From assembly GCA_003662515.1 (NCBI GenBank), contig QMYF01000055.1, positions 1 to 5,367 of the forward strand: a DNA stretch of 5,367 nt, written 5' to 3'. Both the position numbers and the translations under genes were made by a program. Source of the stretch: Candidatus Hecatellales archaeon. GTDB taxonomy: Archaea; Thermoproteota; Bathyarchaeia; Hecatellales; Hecatellaceae. How positions within the stretch are numbered: position 1 is the first letter of the stretch; the number at the start of each line of letters is the position of its first letter. This document shows positions 1 to 5,367 of the stretch, one piece after another. Below the pieces are notes generated by a model. That model saw only the letters and a list, made by a program, of their open reading frames with translations. It was not told the DNA's origin and did not search any database.

Positions 1-88
1 CCCTGGTACATATAAGCTCGTTTTTAACGGTTTTCTCTAACCTAATTTTTCTGGGCTTCCTTTCAGCTTCTGCCTCTTCCACCAACAT
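1..88 (-). CDS. 5' end of an unrecognised gene running off the left edge
   Basis: An open frame reads leftward from ATG at 88-86 to the window edge without a stop, giving 29 residues that begin MLVEEAEAERKPRK and end NELICTR. The product is highly charged (many Glu, Lys and Arg) and I do not recognise it; a single Cys near the edge could belong to a CxxC motif beyond the window, but that is speculation. Support for a real gene is the strong ribosome binding site GGAGGT (minus strand, plus positions 92-97). It lies only 3 bases before the ATG, but 6 bases before an in-frame TTG (85-83) and 9 before an in-frame GTG (82-80), so the true start may be codon 2 or 3. The gene diverges from the sulfur operon. 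It is too short to exclude chance. Confidence 0.45.
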   Translation of the reverse strand, partial: MLVEEAEAERKPRKIRLEKTVKNELICTR

Positions 89-91
89 TTA

Positions 92-97
92 ACCTCC
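92..97 (-). promoter_or_regulatory. Ribosome binding site GGAGGT of the left-edge gene
   Basis: On the minus strand the bases read GGAGGT, matching the archaeal anti-Shine-Dalgarno sequence. The spacing favours the GTG at 82-80 (9 bases) or the TTG at 85-83 (6 bases) over the ATG at 88-86 (3 bases). It is the main reason for calling a gene in positions 1-88. Confidence 0.5.
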
Positions 98-112
98 AAG
101 TTTAAAGGGGAT

Positions 113-148
113 GATGGAGACCGACGGTAGCTCACGGATGCTTCCATC
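113..148. repeat. Small inverted repeat in the divergent intergenic region
   Basis: GATGGA (113-118) is the perfect reverse complement of TCCATC (143-148), 24 bases apart. Inside lie a second short pairing, CCG (121-123) with CGG (135-137), and a compact palindrome ACCGACGGT (120-128). It sits just upstream of the TATA-like box of the plus-strand operon and between two divergent genes, a natural place for a regulator site. A six-base inverted repeat can arise by chance, so the regulatory role is inference. Confidence 0.25.
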
Positions 149-157
149 AACAGAGAA

Positions 158-170
158 CTATAAAAATATA
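158..170 (+). promoter_or_regulatory. Archaeal TATA-like promoter of the sulfur operon
   Basis: The A/T-rich block CTATAAAAATATA follows a purine-rich GAGAA that could serve as a BRE element. Its centre lies about 33 bases before the ATG at 196. With the usual archaeal distance of about 25 bases from box to start point, transcription would begin around 189-195, giving an almost leaderless message. This agrees with the absence of a Shine-Dalgarno sequence before 196. Read on the other strand, the same block contains TATATTTTTATA and might also serve the divergent left-edge gene, with a leader of about 50 bases. Confidence 0.6.
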
Positions 171-195
171 ACTTAAAGATTAAACTTCCTTAACC

Positions 196-951
196 ATGGA
201 AAAGGGAAACTCCATGAAGTTTCTTCCCGCAGCGTTTGAGAGATATAGCAGGCAGATGATAATTGAGGGGTTTGGCATTGAAGGACAAAGCAGACTTCGA
301 AGGGCTAGGGTGCTGGTTGCTGGCGTGGGAGGGCTAGGCTGCCCGGCAGCCCTTTACCTGGCCGCGGCCGGAGTGGGAAAACTTCTCCTAGTCGACCGAG
401 AAAATGTGGAGAAAACGAATCTCAACCGTCAAATCCTTTATTGGGAGGAAGATTTAGGCAGGAGCAAGGTTGAGGCTGCTGGAGAGAAGATACGCCGGTT
501 TAACTCGCAGGTGGAAGTGGAAACCCTAAAAATGGAGCTTACCTTTGAAAACGTTTACCCTCTTGTCGAAGAGGTAGACTTAGTTGTAGATGGTTTAGAT
601 AATTTTGAGGCTAGGTTTGCCGTTAATAGGGCCTGCGTTGAAGCGGGGAAACCCTTCATCCACGCTGCAGTCCACGGGCTTCAAGGAGAACTTTTAACCG
701 TTATTCCAGGCAAAACCCCATGCTATCAGTGTTACGTTGCTACTGCTCCTCCTGAAAGACGTCCTCTCCCCGTTTTGGGGGCGACCTCAGGCATGCTGGC
801 ATGCTTGGAGGTGATGGAGGCCGTAAAAATTCTAACGGGGGTGGGTGAGCCTCTGCTGGGAAAACTCCTCATCTTCGACGGCTACCAGATGGAATTTCGG
901 CTTGTGGAACTTAAAAAACTGGAGACATGTGAAGTATGCAGGGGAAAATGA
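196..951 (+). CDS. ThiF/MoeB/HesA-family E1-like adenylating enzyme
   Basis: Cytosolic E1-like enzyme. The family adenylates the C-terminal glycine of a ubiquitin-like carrier (ThiS, MoaD or archaeal SAMP) so that it can accept sulfur or be conjugated. The 251-residue length is normal for a MoeB/ThiF core. Visible motifs: RYSRQ at 16-20, the nucleotide-binding loop GVGGLG at 43-48, ribose-binding Asp67, NLNRQ at 75-79, Lys91 and DGLDN at 132-136. By alignment with E. coli MoeB, R19, R78, K91 and D135 match its R14, R73, K86 and D130, so the ATP site looks intact. A zinc site is complete: C176/C179 and C245/C248. The usual crossover-loop cysteine is missing; that segment reads PPERRPLPVLGATSG (185-199). 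An alternative start is Met7 (base 214), which removes six residues; I keep 196 because it fits a leaderless message. It is the first gene of the operon and its end overlaps larE. The exact substrate cannot be told, so no symbol is given. Confidence 0.9.
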   Translation: MEKGNSMKFLPAAFERYSRQMIIEGFGIEGQSRLRRARVLVAGVGGLGCPAALYLAAAGVGKLLLVDRENVEKTNLNRQILYWEEDLGRSKVEAAGEKIRRFNSQVEVETLKMELTFENVYPLVEEVDLVVDGLDNFEARFAVNRACVEAGKPFIHAAVHGLQGELLTVIPGKTPCYQCYVATAPPERRPLPVLGATSGMLACLEVMEAVKILTGVGEPLLGKLLIFDGYQMEFRLVELKKLETCEVCRGK

Positions 952-1784
952 AAGGGTACTCTGAAATTTTAAGGAGACTTTTGGAGGACCTTCAGAGGAG
1001 AGGAAGCCTTCTCGTTTCTTTTTCTGGCGGAGTGGATTCCTCCGTTGTTGCATACCTAGCCTACAAGGCTTTAAAAGATAACTCGCTTGCGGTAACCATA
1101 AAGTCGCCTTTAACCCCCTCAGGAGAAATAGAGGACGCCAAAAAAGTAGCAAAAGAAATCGGCATCAAACACTTAATCGTACCTTTCAACGAGCTTAAAA
1201 TCCCAGGTTTCAACGGGAATCCACCAAACAGATGCTACCTATGTAAAAAGGCCAGGTTTAGATTCCTAAAGAAGCTTGCCGCCGAAAAGGGTTTTAGAAC
1301 GGTTGCTGATGGAACAAATCTCGACGATTTAAAAGAGTATAGGCCTGGAAATAAAGCTCTAAAAGAAGAGGGAATCTACAGTCCTCTGGCTGCCCATGGC
1401 TTGGGTAAAAGGCAGGTTAGGGAAATCGCCTCCACCATAGGTTTATCCGTAGCCAGTAAACCTTCCAACACTTGCCTTGCAACCAGATTTCCTTACGGTT
1501 GCAGCCTAGACCTTGAAAGTTTGAGAAGAGTTGACCTAGCGGAAGCCTACCTGAAGCGGAAGTTTGAACTGAAGAAGCTGAGGGTGCGCAGCCATGGAAA
1601 CCTGGCTAGAATAGAAATTTCAAAAGATGAGTTGGAAGGTTTCCTGGAGAGGCTCAGGGAAGCTCGGAAAAGTCTGATTGCAAAGTTTAGAAGGTTAGGG
1701 TTCACCTATATAGCCTTGGATTTGGAAGGGTATAGGTTGGGCTCCTTTGACGTGGATATCCTTAAGGCGGACCGTAACCGTTAA
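936..1784 (+). CDS. larE: LarE-type ATP-dependent sulfur transferase (PP-loop)
   Basis: Cytosolic PP-loop ATP pyrophosphatase of the LarE family. The characterised LarE adenylates the carboxylate of the nickel-pincer nucleotide precursor and converts it to a thiocarboxylate for lactate racemase-type enzymes. The PP-loop SFSGGVDSS is at 28-36. Further family signatures are NRCYLCK (98-104), DGTNLDD (125-131), the segment NTCLATRFPYG (178-188) and a closing GYRLGSF (265-271). Cys180 sits at the position of the sacrificial cysteine of Lactobacillus LarE. With Cys100 and Cys103 it makes the three-cysteine set known from the [4Fe-4S] cluster form of LarE, so a catalytic rather than self-sacrificing enzyme is likely. 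At 282 residues the length is normal. Two starts are possible: ATG 936 (16-base overlap, GGAG at 921-924) or ATG 948, whose ATGA overlap with the upstream stop follows AGGGG at 940-944; the shorter form loses four residues. Translation is probably coupled to the upstream gene. No larB or larC is visible, so the substrate is open. Confidence 0.88.
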   Translation: MQGKMKGYSEILRRLLEDLQRRGSLLVSFSGGVDSSVVAYLAYKALKDNSLAVTIKSPLTPSGEIEDAKKVAKEIGIKHLIVPFNELKIPGFNGNPPNRCYLCKKARFRFLKKLAAEKGFRTVADGTNLDDLKEYRPGNKALKEEGIYSPLAAHGLGKRQVREIASTIGLSVASKPSNTCLATRFPYGCSLDLESLRRVDLAEAYLKRKFELKKLRVRSHGNLARIEISKDELEGFLERLREARKSLIAKFRRLGFTYIALDLEGYRLGSFDVDILKADRNR

Positions 1785-1820
1785 GCCCGACTTTTCAAGG
1801 TTGGGGGTGTAAAGTGGGGC

Positions 1821-3014
1821 ATGTTAAATGTTGGAAAGGTTAGGCGGGATTTCCCTCTGCTAAAGAAAGGCGTAATATATTTTGATAGTGCTGCCAGCAG
1901 TTTAACGCCCAAGCCTGTAGTAGACAGAATGTTGGAGTATTACTTGGAGTATCGCTCGAACATTGAGAGGGGACTCTACGAGCTTTCCCAGTATGCGAGC
2001 GAGCAGTATGAGACAGCCCGAAGGAAAGTAGCCTCCTTCCTGGGAGCCAAACCAGAGGAAATAATTTTCACGAAAAACACAACGGAGGGAATAAACCTTG
2101 TAGCTCAAGGCTTAAAACTGCGCAGAGGCGATCGGATAGTTACAACCCTTCTTGAGCATCACTCAAACTTTCTGCCTTGGCTACGTTGCAAACAGAAATT
2201 TAAGGTTGAAATCAGGTTTGTAAAGCCTGATGTGAGGGGAATTCTGGATCCAGCAGACTTCGAGAAGGCTGTAAACAACCGCACGAAAATAGTGGCTGTA
2301 ACCCATGTCTCCAATGTTTTAGGAACTATTTCGCCTGTGAGGGAGATAGTTGAAATCGCCAAGGAGAGGGGCAGTCTAGTCCTAGTGGACGGTGCTCAGG
2401 CGGCCCCCCACATGGAGGTGGACGTGAAAAAGTTGGGCTGCGATTTTTATGCGGTTTCAGCCCACAAGATGTGTGGGCCTACAGGTGTTGGAGCCCTCTA
2501 CGTTAAGGAGGAACATCTCGGAAGGCTTGACCCCCTATGTTTGGGCGGCGGAACCGTGGAATATGTTGGGAGACAAAGCTTCAGGTTGAGAAGAGGCCCT
2601 GAAAGGTTTGAGGCAGGAACACCCCCTATAGGAGAGGTGATAGGGTTTAAGGCGGCCATAGAATACTTGGAAAACCTAGGCATGGGAAACGTGGAAACCC
2701 ATGAAAGAAAGCTTTCAAAAATGCTTTATGAAGGTTTAAGGGAAATCCCTAAGGTTGAAGTTTACAGTCCTGAACCAGAAAACAAGCTTGGGGTAACCTC
2801 CTTCAATATTAAAGGTTTAGACCCTCACAAGGTAGCGTTAATCCTCGACTCGACAGCCAAAATAGCGGTGCGCTCGGGTATGCACTGCGCCCAACCCCTC
2901 GTAAGGGATATTTTAAAGCAGCCTCAAGGAACCGTGAGAGCATCCCCCTACATTTACAACACCCCTGAAGAAGTGGAAAAACTCCTGTCAACGGTGGAAA
3001 CAATAGCGAGATGA
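1821..3014 (+). CDS. sufS: SufS/CsdA-type (group II) cysteine desulfurase
   Basis: PLP-dependent enzyme that converts L-cysteine to L-alanine and holds the sulfur as a cysteine persulfide for iron-sulfur cluster assembly, thiocofactors or tRNA thiolation. The 397-residue length and motif order fit group II desulfurases: YFDSAASSLTPKPV (20-33), EHHSN (112-116) stacking on PLP, DGAQA (190-194), and SAHKMCGPTGVG (213-224) with Schiff-base Lys216. These are followed by FEAGTPP (263-269), RSGMHCAQP (351-359) with persulfide Cys356, and VRAS (372-375) with the substrate-binding Arg373. All key residues are present, so it should be active. The start ATG 1821 is 36 bases after larE and preceded by GGGGGTG (1803-1809), a plausible ribosome binding site; I see no promoter in the gap, so it is probably co-transcribed. 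No SufE, SufU or SufBC gene is in the window. Being next to an E1-like enzyme and LarE, it is likely to be their sulfur donor. Selenocysteine lyase activity is a less likely alternative. Confidence 0.92.
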   Translation: MLNVGKVRRDFPLLKKGVIYFDSAASSLTPKPVVDRMLEYYLEYRSNIERGLYELSQYASEQYETARRKVASFLGAKPEEIIFTKNTTEGINLVAQGLKLRRGDRIVTTLLEHHSNFLPWLRCKQKFKVEIRFVKPDVRGILDPADFEKAVNNRTKIVAVTHVSNVLGTISPVREIVEIAKERGSLVLVDGAQAAPHMEVDVKKLGCDFYAVSAHKMCGPTGVGALYVKEEHLGRLDPLCLGGGTVEYVGRQSFRLRRGPERFEAGTPPIGEVIGFKAAIEYLENLGMGNVETHERKLSKMLYEGLREIPKVEVYSPEPENKLGVTSFNIKGLDPHKVALILDSTAKIAVRSGMHCAQPLVRDILKQPQGTVRASPYIYNTPEEVEKLLSTVETIAR

Positions 3015-3042
3015 AAGGCGGCAGACATGCTTGAAGCTGAAA

Positions 3043-3072
3043 GAAGCTAAGGGGTTTCCAGAGGAAGGCTTC
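3043..3072. terminator. Possible hairpin between converging operons
   Basis: The 60-base gap between the stops of the desulfurase and the nuclease contains nested inverted repeats: GAAGC (3043-3047) with GCTTC (3068-3072), and inside them TTCC (3056-3059) with GGAA (3063-3066) around a three-base loop. The only plus-strand T run nearby is TTTT at 3083-3086, within the nuclease gene; on the minus strand the exit is merely pyrimidine-rich. Archaeal termination relies mainly on T runs, so this is a weak candidate. Nothing else is seen in the gap. Confidence 0.2.
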
Positions 3073-3074
3073 GG

Positions 3075-4256
3075 CTAAAAAATTTTCTGGGGGTTGAGGA
3101 AGGCGAAAAATGCTTTAACCGCGTTAAAGCGCTCCCTTTTCTCTAAAAGAGTTTCTAGAACTCTTCCCTCAACTTCGGAGACGAATTCCTCGGTGAACTT
3201 TGCTGAAAGATTTACAAGGCTGTCCACCAGGTCTAAGGCTAAAGGCAGATTTGTAACCTCGTTGAAGAAGTATTTTTCGCCTAGAAAGTTTAGAAGCTTT
3301 TCCTCCCCGAGTTTTAATGGATATTCTATTTCGCAGGGAGGAAGACCTTCATAACATTTAACCTGAAGCCTTCTCATTTCCCGGAAGCCTTCAACTTCAA
3401 GCCCCAAATTTTCGAAAGGCGTGAAAACCATCTCCTCAGCTTCCTCCAAGGGTTCCTCTCCCAGCTTCTTCGCTAAAGCTCTGCCTGCCAGCCGAGAATA
3501 GACTTGAACAGGCGTTTCACCCAAGAAGTCGCGATATTTGAAGAAGTTTCTTGCGGGCATTAATACTGAGAGGATAAGCTTGTCTATCATGGAAAGGAAA
3601 GGGTTATTTTTATCTTTAAGGGCAAGATAGCCTCCAATGGCTCTCGTATGGCTTCTCTTGATAACCCCTACAACCTTCCCACTTTTCCTTAAGGCCTCCG
3701 TGGCATCAAAGGTTTCCCTGAGAAGCTTATCCTCAACATCTCCATAAAGCCCAGACCTTTTGACGGCATGGGCTCCATAAACGAAACCGTAGAAGCTTCC
3801 ATCTAAAATTAGGAAGTCGCATTCGTCCAAGGCTTCTAAAGCCATCTTTCTCTCCACGTAGGTGGTTATGAGGCTGAAGGTGAACCTACTTTTATCCTGG
3901 GAGAAAACCTGTTTCCTCTTGAAAATTCCCGGCTCAAACCTCTCAGCCCTCTTCTCAACACCCTTAAGGAAAACCACGCCTGAAGCGAAAACCCCGTATC
4001 TCACGCCCAACCTTTCACTTAACCTAGGAGACCTTGAACTGTCCACAGCCGCAACCAAGGATAGGCTTGAGGAGGATGGAAGCCTTTTAAAGTGGGGGCC
4101 TAACATTCTCCGAAGGTCTTCAAGCTGCTCCTCGAATCGCCCTATGACCTCAGCCAGCCTTTCAGCCTCTTTACCAGCCAACTCGAAAAATTTCTGCTGG
4201 AGGTCGTGGGGAAGCTTAACCCACTCTAATTCTCCCTCGTCAAAGAACATTTTCAT
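3075..4256 (-). CDS. nurA: NurA-family 5'-3' nuclease
   Basis: Nuclease of the NurA family, which works with the HerA ATPase (and usually Mre11-Rad50) to resect DNA ends during recombination repair in archaea. After a helical N-terminus with coiled-coil character (about 17-52) comes the RNase H-like core: AVDSSR at 70-75 with the expected metal ligand Asp72, YVERK at 133-137, LILDGSF at 149-155 with the second ligand Asp152, and GVIKRSH at 197-203. Near the C-terminus lies NLPLALDLVD (336-345). The C-terminal His found in Sulfolobus NurA is not evident at the matching place. At 393 residues it is somewhat longer than the smallest NurA proteins. Its ATG overlaps the herA stop in an ATGA and is preceded by GAGGGGG (plus positions 4261-4267, 4-base spacing), so translation is probably coupled to herA; Met3 is a possible alternative with better spacing. 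It is the last gene of its operon in view. The family call rests on motifs and on the HerA neighbour. Confidence 0.85.
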   Translation of the reverse strand: MKMFFDEGELEWVKLPHDLQQKFFELAGKEAERLAEVIGRFEEQLEDLRRMLGPHFKRLPSSSSLSLVAAVDSSRSPRLSERLGVRYGVFASGVVFLKGVEKRAERFEPGIFKRKQVFSQDKSRFTFSLITTYVERKMALEALDECDFLILDGSFYGFVYGAHAVKRSGLYGDVEDKLLRETFDATEALRKSGKVVGVIKRSHTRAIGGYLALKDKNNPFLSMIDKLILSVLMPARNFFKYRDFLGETPVQVYSRLAGRALAKKLGEEPLEEAEEMVFTPFENLGLEVEGFREMRRLQVKCYEGLPPCEIEYPLKLGEEKLLNFLGEKYFFNEVTNLPLALDLVDSLVNLSAKFTEEFVSEVEGRVLETLLEKRERFNAVKAFFAFLNPQKIF

Positions 4257-5362
4257 CGAGCCCCCTCAGGAGGCTTATAGGTTATGAGGAGGGGGACGGG
4301 TGAAGGGTTCATGGCCCCAGAGAAGTAGAATCTTCCAGGCTTAAGCTGGAGAAGCTGGTCAGGCTTTATGTCGTAGGGTGAAAGCCATTCTGAAGCCCCA
4401 CCCTCGCCGCCAGCATCCAACGGATGAATTCTGCCGAAGAAATGCGTGTTAATATTTCTTCTGACTGAAGCGTTGATGCCTATTTCGCCTCTGATTCCCT
4501 GGGAGATCAGCGTGAGGTTTAGCTTACGTTTTCTGCCCAAGGCTGCAAGGTTCTTTATCATTTCCGTGGTGTTGTTTTGGATTCCTCTGGCATCCCAGGG
4601 AGCATATTGGGGAGCCTCATCGATGATGAGGGAAAGGTTGAGGTCTTCTCCAGACTCCATCAGGTCGTAGAGATGGTTTGAAAGGGAGAGGAAAAAGCTT
4701 AGCTTGGCTTCGGCCAGAGTCCCACCCATATCGACGATTAAAACCTTTTTTTCTTTAAGTCTGCCCATTAAATCTTCAATGGTCAGGGTTCCCATTATAG
4801 GCCGGAGGTCTCGCGGCTTAAGTTTCCGGAAGGCTCTTCGAGCCGCCCTTTCAGCAGCCTCCTGATAATCCGGACGTTTAATTTTCCGTACCGATTCAAA
4901 AACAGACTCCTTAAGCTGCCTGTGGAGAAGGTTTGCTGGCTCCTCTCCAGCTTCAGCAGCGTTCAAAGCCTTCTGCACCCATTCAGTCCAACTTTCAACG
5001 AAAATTTCAAAGCTGTCTCGCACATTGCTGCTTCCACCGAAGTTAGATGTTTTATCGTTGAGGTAGCTGAGCACAGCTTCCTCGTCTAGGGCTATCTTAG
5101 AGATTTCCACTACTTCAGCATTGCTTGAAGAGGCGTAGTGGGGGGCGTAATCGGTACCGCTCCAGTCTAAGATTAAAACCCTGAAGTCTGCTTTAAGATA
5201 GAGGGGAACAAGCACGTAGCGGGTGAACCAGGATTTACCGCTGCCCGTGCTCCCATAAACGCCCACATGGTAGGAGAGAAATTCCTTTAGCACGGGAACC
5301 CTCCAGGACTCATGGCCTTCCACGTAGGCGTCCATCCACACCACATCAGCCTCTTTAACCAT
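4253..5362 (-). CDS. herA: HerA-like DUF87 hexameric DNA-pumping ATPase
   Basis: ATPase of the HerA/FtsK superfamily. HerA hexamers translocate DNA and drive the partner nuclease NurA. Visible: Walker A GSTGSGKS (37-44), the strand VLILDWSGTDY (62-72), a helical insertion rich in Ala, Glu and Arg (about 115-185), a second strand KVLIVDMGGT (206-215), Walker B LIIDEAPQYAP (245-255), a sensor-like LTLISQ (283-288) and the arginine-rich VRRNINTHFFGRI (300-312), which may supply the arginine finger. It is 369 residues from the ATG at 5362, shorter than typical HerA of about 500, with only 36 residues before the P-loop, so no HAS-barrel is seen. The frame stays open through the last five bases of the window with no ribosome binding site in view, so the real start, and a HAS-barrel, may lie beyond the edge. 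The 4-base overlap with nurA supports a paired function. A diverged HerA-like ATPase of another system is the alternative. Confidence 0.85.
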   Translation of the reverse strand: MVKEADVVWMDAYVEGHESWRVPVLKEFLSYHVGVYGSTGSGKSWFTRYVLVPLYLKADFRVLILDWSGTDYAPHYASSSNAEVVEISKIALDEEAVLSYLNDKTSNFGGSSNVRDSFEIFVESWTEWVQKALNAAEAGEEPANLLHRQLKESVFESVRKIKRPDYQEAAERAARRAFRKLKPRDLRPIMGTLTIEDLMGRLKEKKVLIVDMGGTLAEAKLSFFLSLSNHLYDLMESGEDLNLSLIIDEAPQYAPWDARGIQNNTTEMIKNLAALGRKRKLNLTLISQGIRGEIGINASVRRNINTHFFGRIHPLDAGGEGGASEWLSPYDIKPDQLLQLKPGRFYFSGAMNPSPVPLLITYKPPEGAR

Positions 5363-5367
5363 AAGGC

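Noticed and set aside
108..120. GATGATGG resembling a C box of an archaeal C/D guide RNA
   Set aside because: No CTGA D box or paired C'/D' boxes at the right distance were found on this strand.
111..176. 21-codon plus-strand frame starting ATGATG
   Set aside because: It would have to start upstream of the TATA-like box that serves the operon, has no properly spaced ribosome binding site and runs through the A/T-rich promoter block; probably chance.
832..1152. 106-residue open frame on the minus strand
   Set aside because: It lies antisense across the ends of the E1-like gene and larE, both of which have clear conserved motifs; the product has no recognisable domain.
936..1784. Possibility that the PP-loop protein is QueC, GMP synthetase, NAD synthetase or a tRNA thiolase
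   Set aside because: The NTCLATRFPYG segment, the RCYLCK motif and the C-terminal GYRLGSF are characteristic of LarE and not of those families.
3094..3354. 86-residue open frame on the plus strand
   Set aside because: Antisense to the NurA C-terminal coding region, Ser/Arg-rich, with no ribosome binding site at a suitable distance and no domain.
3862..4287. 141-residue open frame on the plus strand
   Set aside because: It is antisense to the NurA N-terminal half and the herA/nurA junction; composition is Ser/Leu-rich, as expected of a shadow of a Glu/Lys-rich gene.
1..5367. CRISPR array, tRNA, rRNA, transposon ends or other long repeats
   Set aside because: No regularly spaced repeats, tRNA-like cloverleaf, rRNA-like stretch, transposase motifs or long terminal repeats were seen by eye; the window is almost fully covered by the called genes.

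Overview
This window most likely comes from an archaeon. It encodes a HerA-type ATPase directly followed by a NurA-type nuclease, a DNA end-processing pair typical of archaea. The left-hand operon is preceded by an A/T-rich TATA-like box at the archaeal distance from the start codon. Several starts have GGAGGT-like ribosome binding sites, and genes overlap by ATGA. Base composition is moderate and the proteins are rich in Lys, Arg and Glu, as in many thermophilic archaea. A lineage within the TACK group (for example Bathyarchaeia) is a guess that the window cannot prove.

Layout. Positions 1-88, minus strand, hold the 5' end of a gene that runs off the left edge; it is unrecognised but has a GGAGGT site upstream. 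Positions 89-195 are a divergent intergenic region with a small inverted repeat and a TATA-like box. Positions 196-3014, plus strand, hold three tightly packed genes: a ThiF/MoeB/HesA-type E1-like adenylating enzyme, a LarE-type PP-loop sulfur transferase and a SufS-type cysteine desulfurase. Positions 3015-3074 are a short spacer between converging genes. Positions 3075-5362, minus strand, hold a nuclease (nurA) and, upstream of it with a 4-base overlap, a HerA/DUF87 ATPase whose N-terminus lies at the right edge.

How the genes may work together. SufS takes sulfur from cysteine as a persulfide. LarE and the E1-like protein are both ATP-using enzymes of sulfur-insertion pathways: LarE activates a carboxylate (in the known pathway, the nickel-pincer nucleotide precursor) and ThiF/MoeB enzymes adenylate the C-terminus of a small ubiquitin-like sulfur carrier. 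The operon therefore looks like a self-contained sulfur-mobilisation module. Its final product is unknown, because no LarB, LarC or ubiquitin-like carrier is visible. LarE has three cysteines matching the iron-sulfur-cluster form of the enzyme, and the E1-like protein lacks the usual crossover-loop cysteine. On the other strand, HerA and NurA probably form a hexameric ATPase-nuclease complex for DNA end resection; this HerA, as far as it is visible, lacks the HAS-barrel domain.
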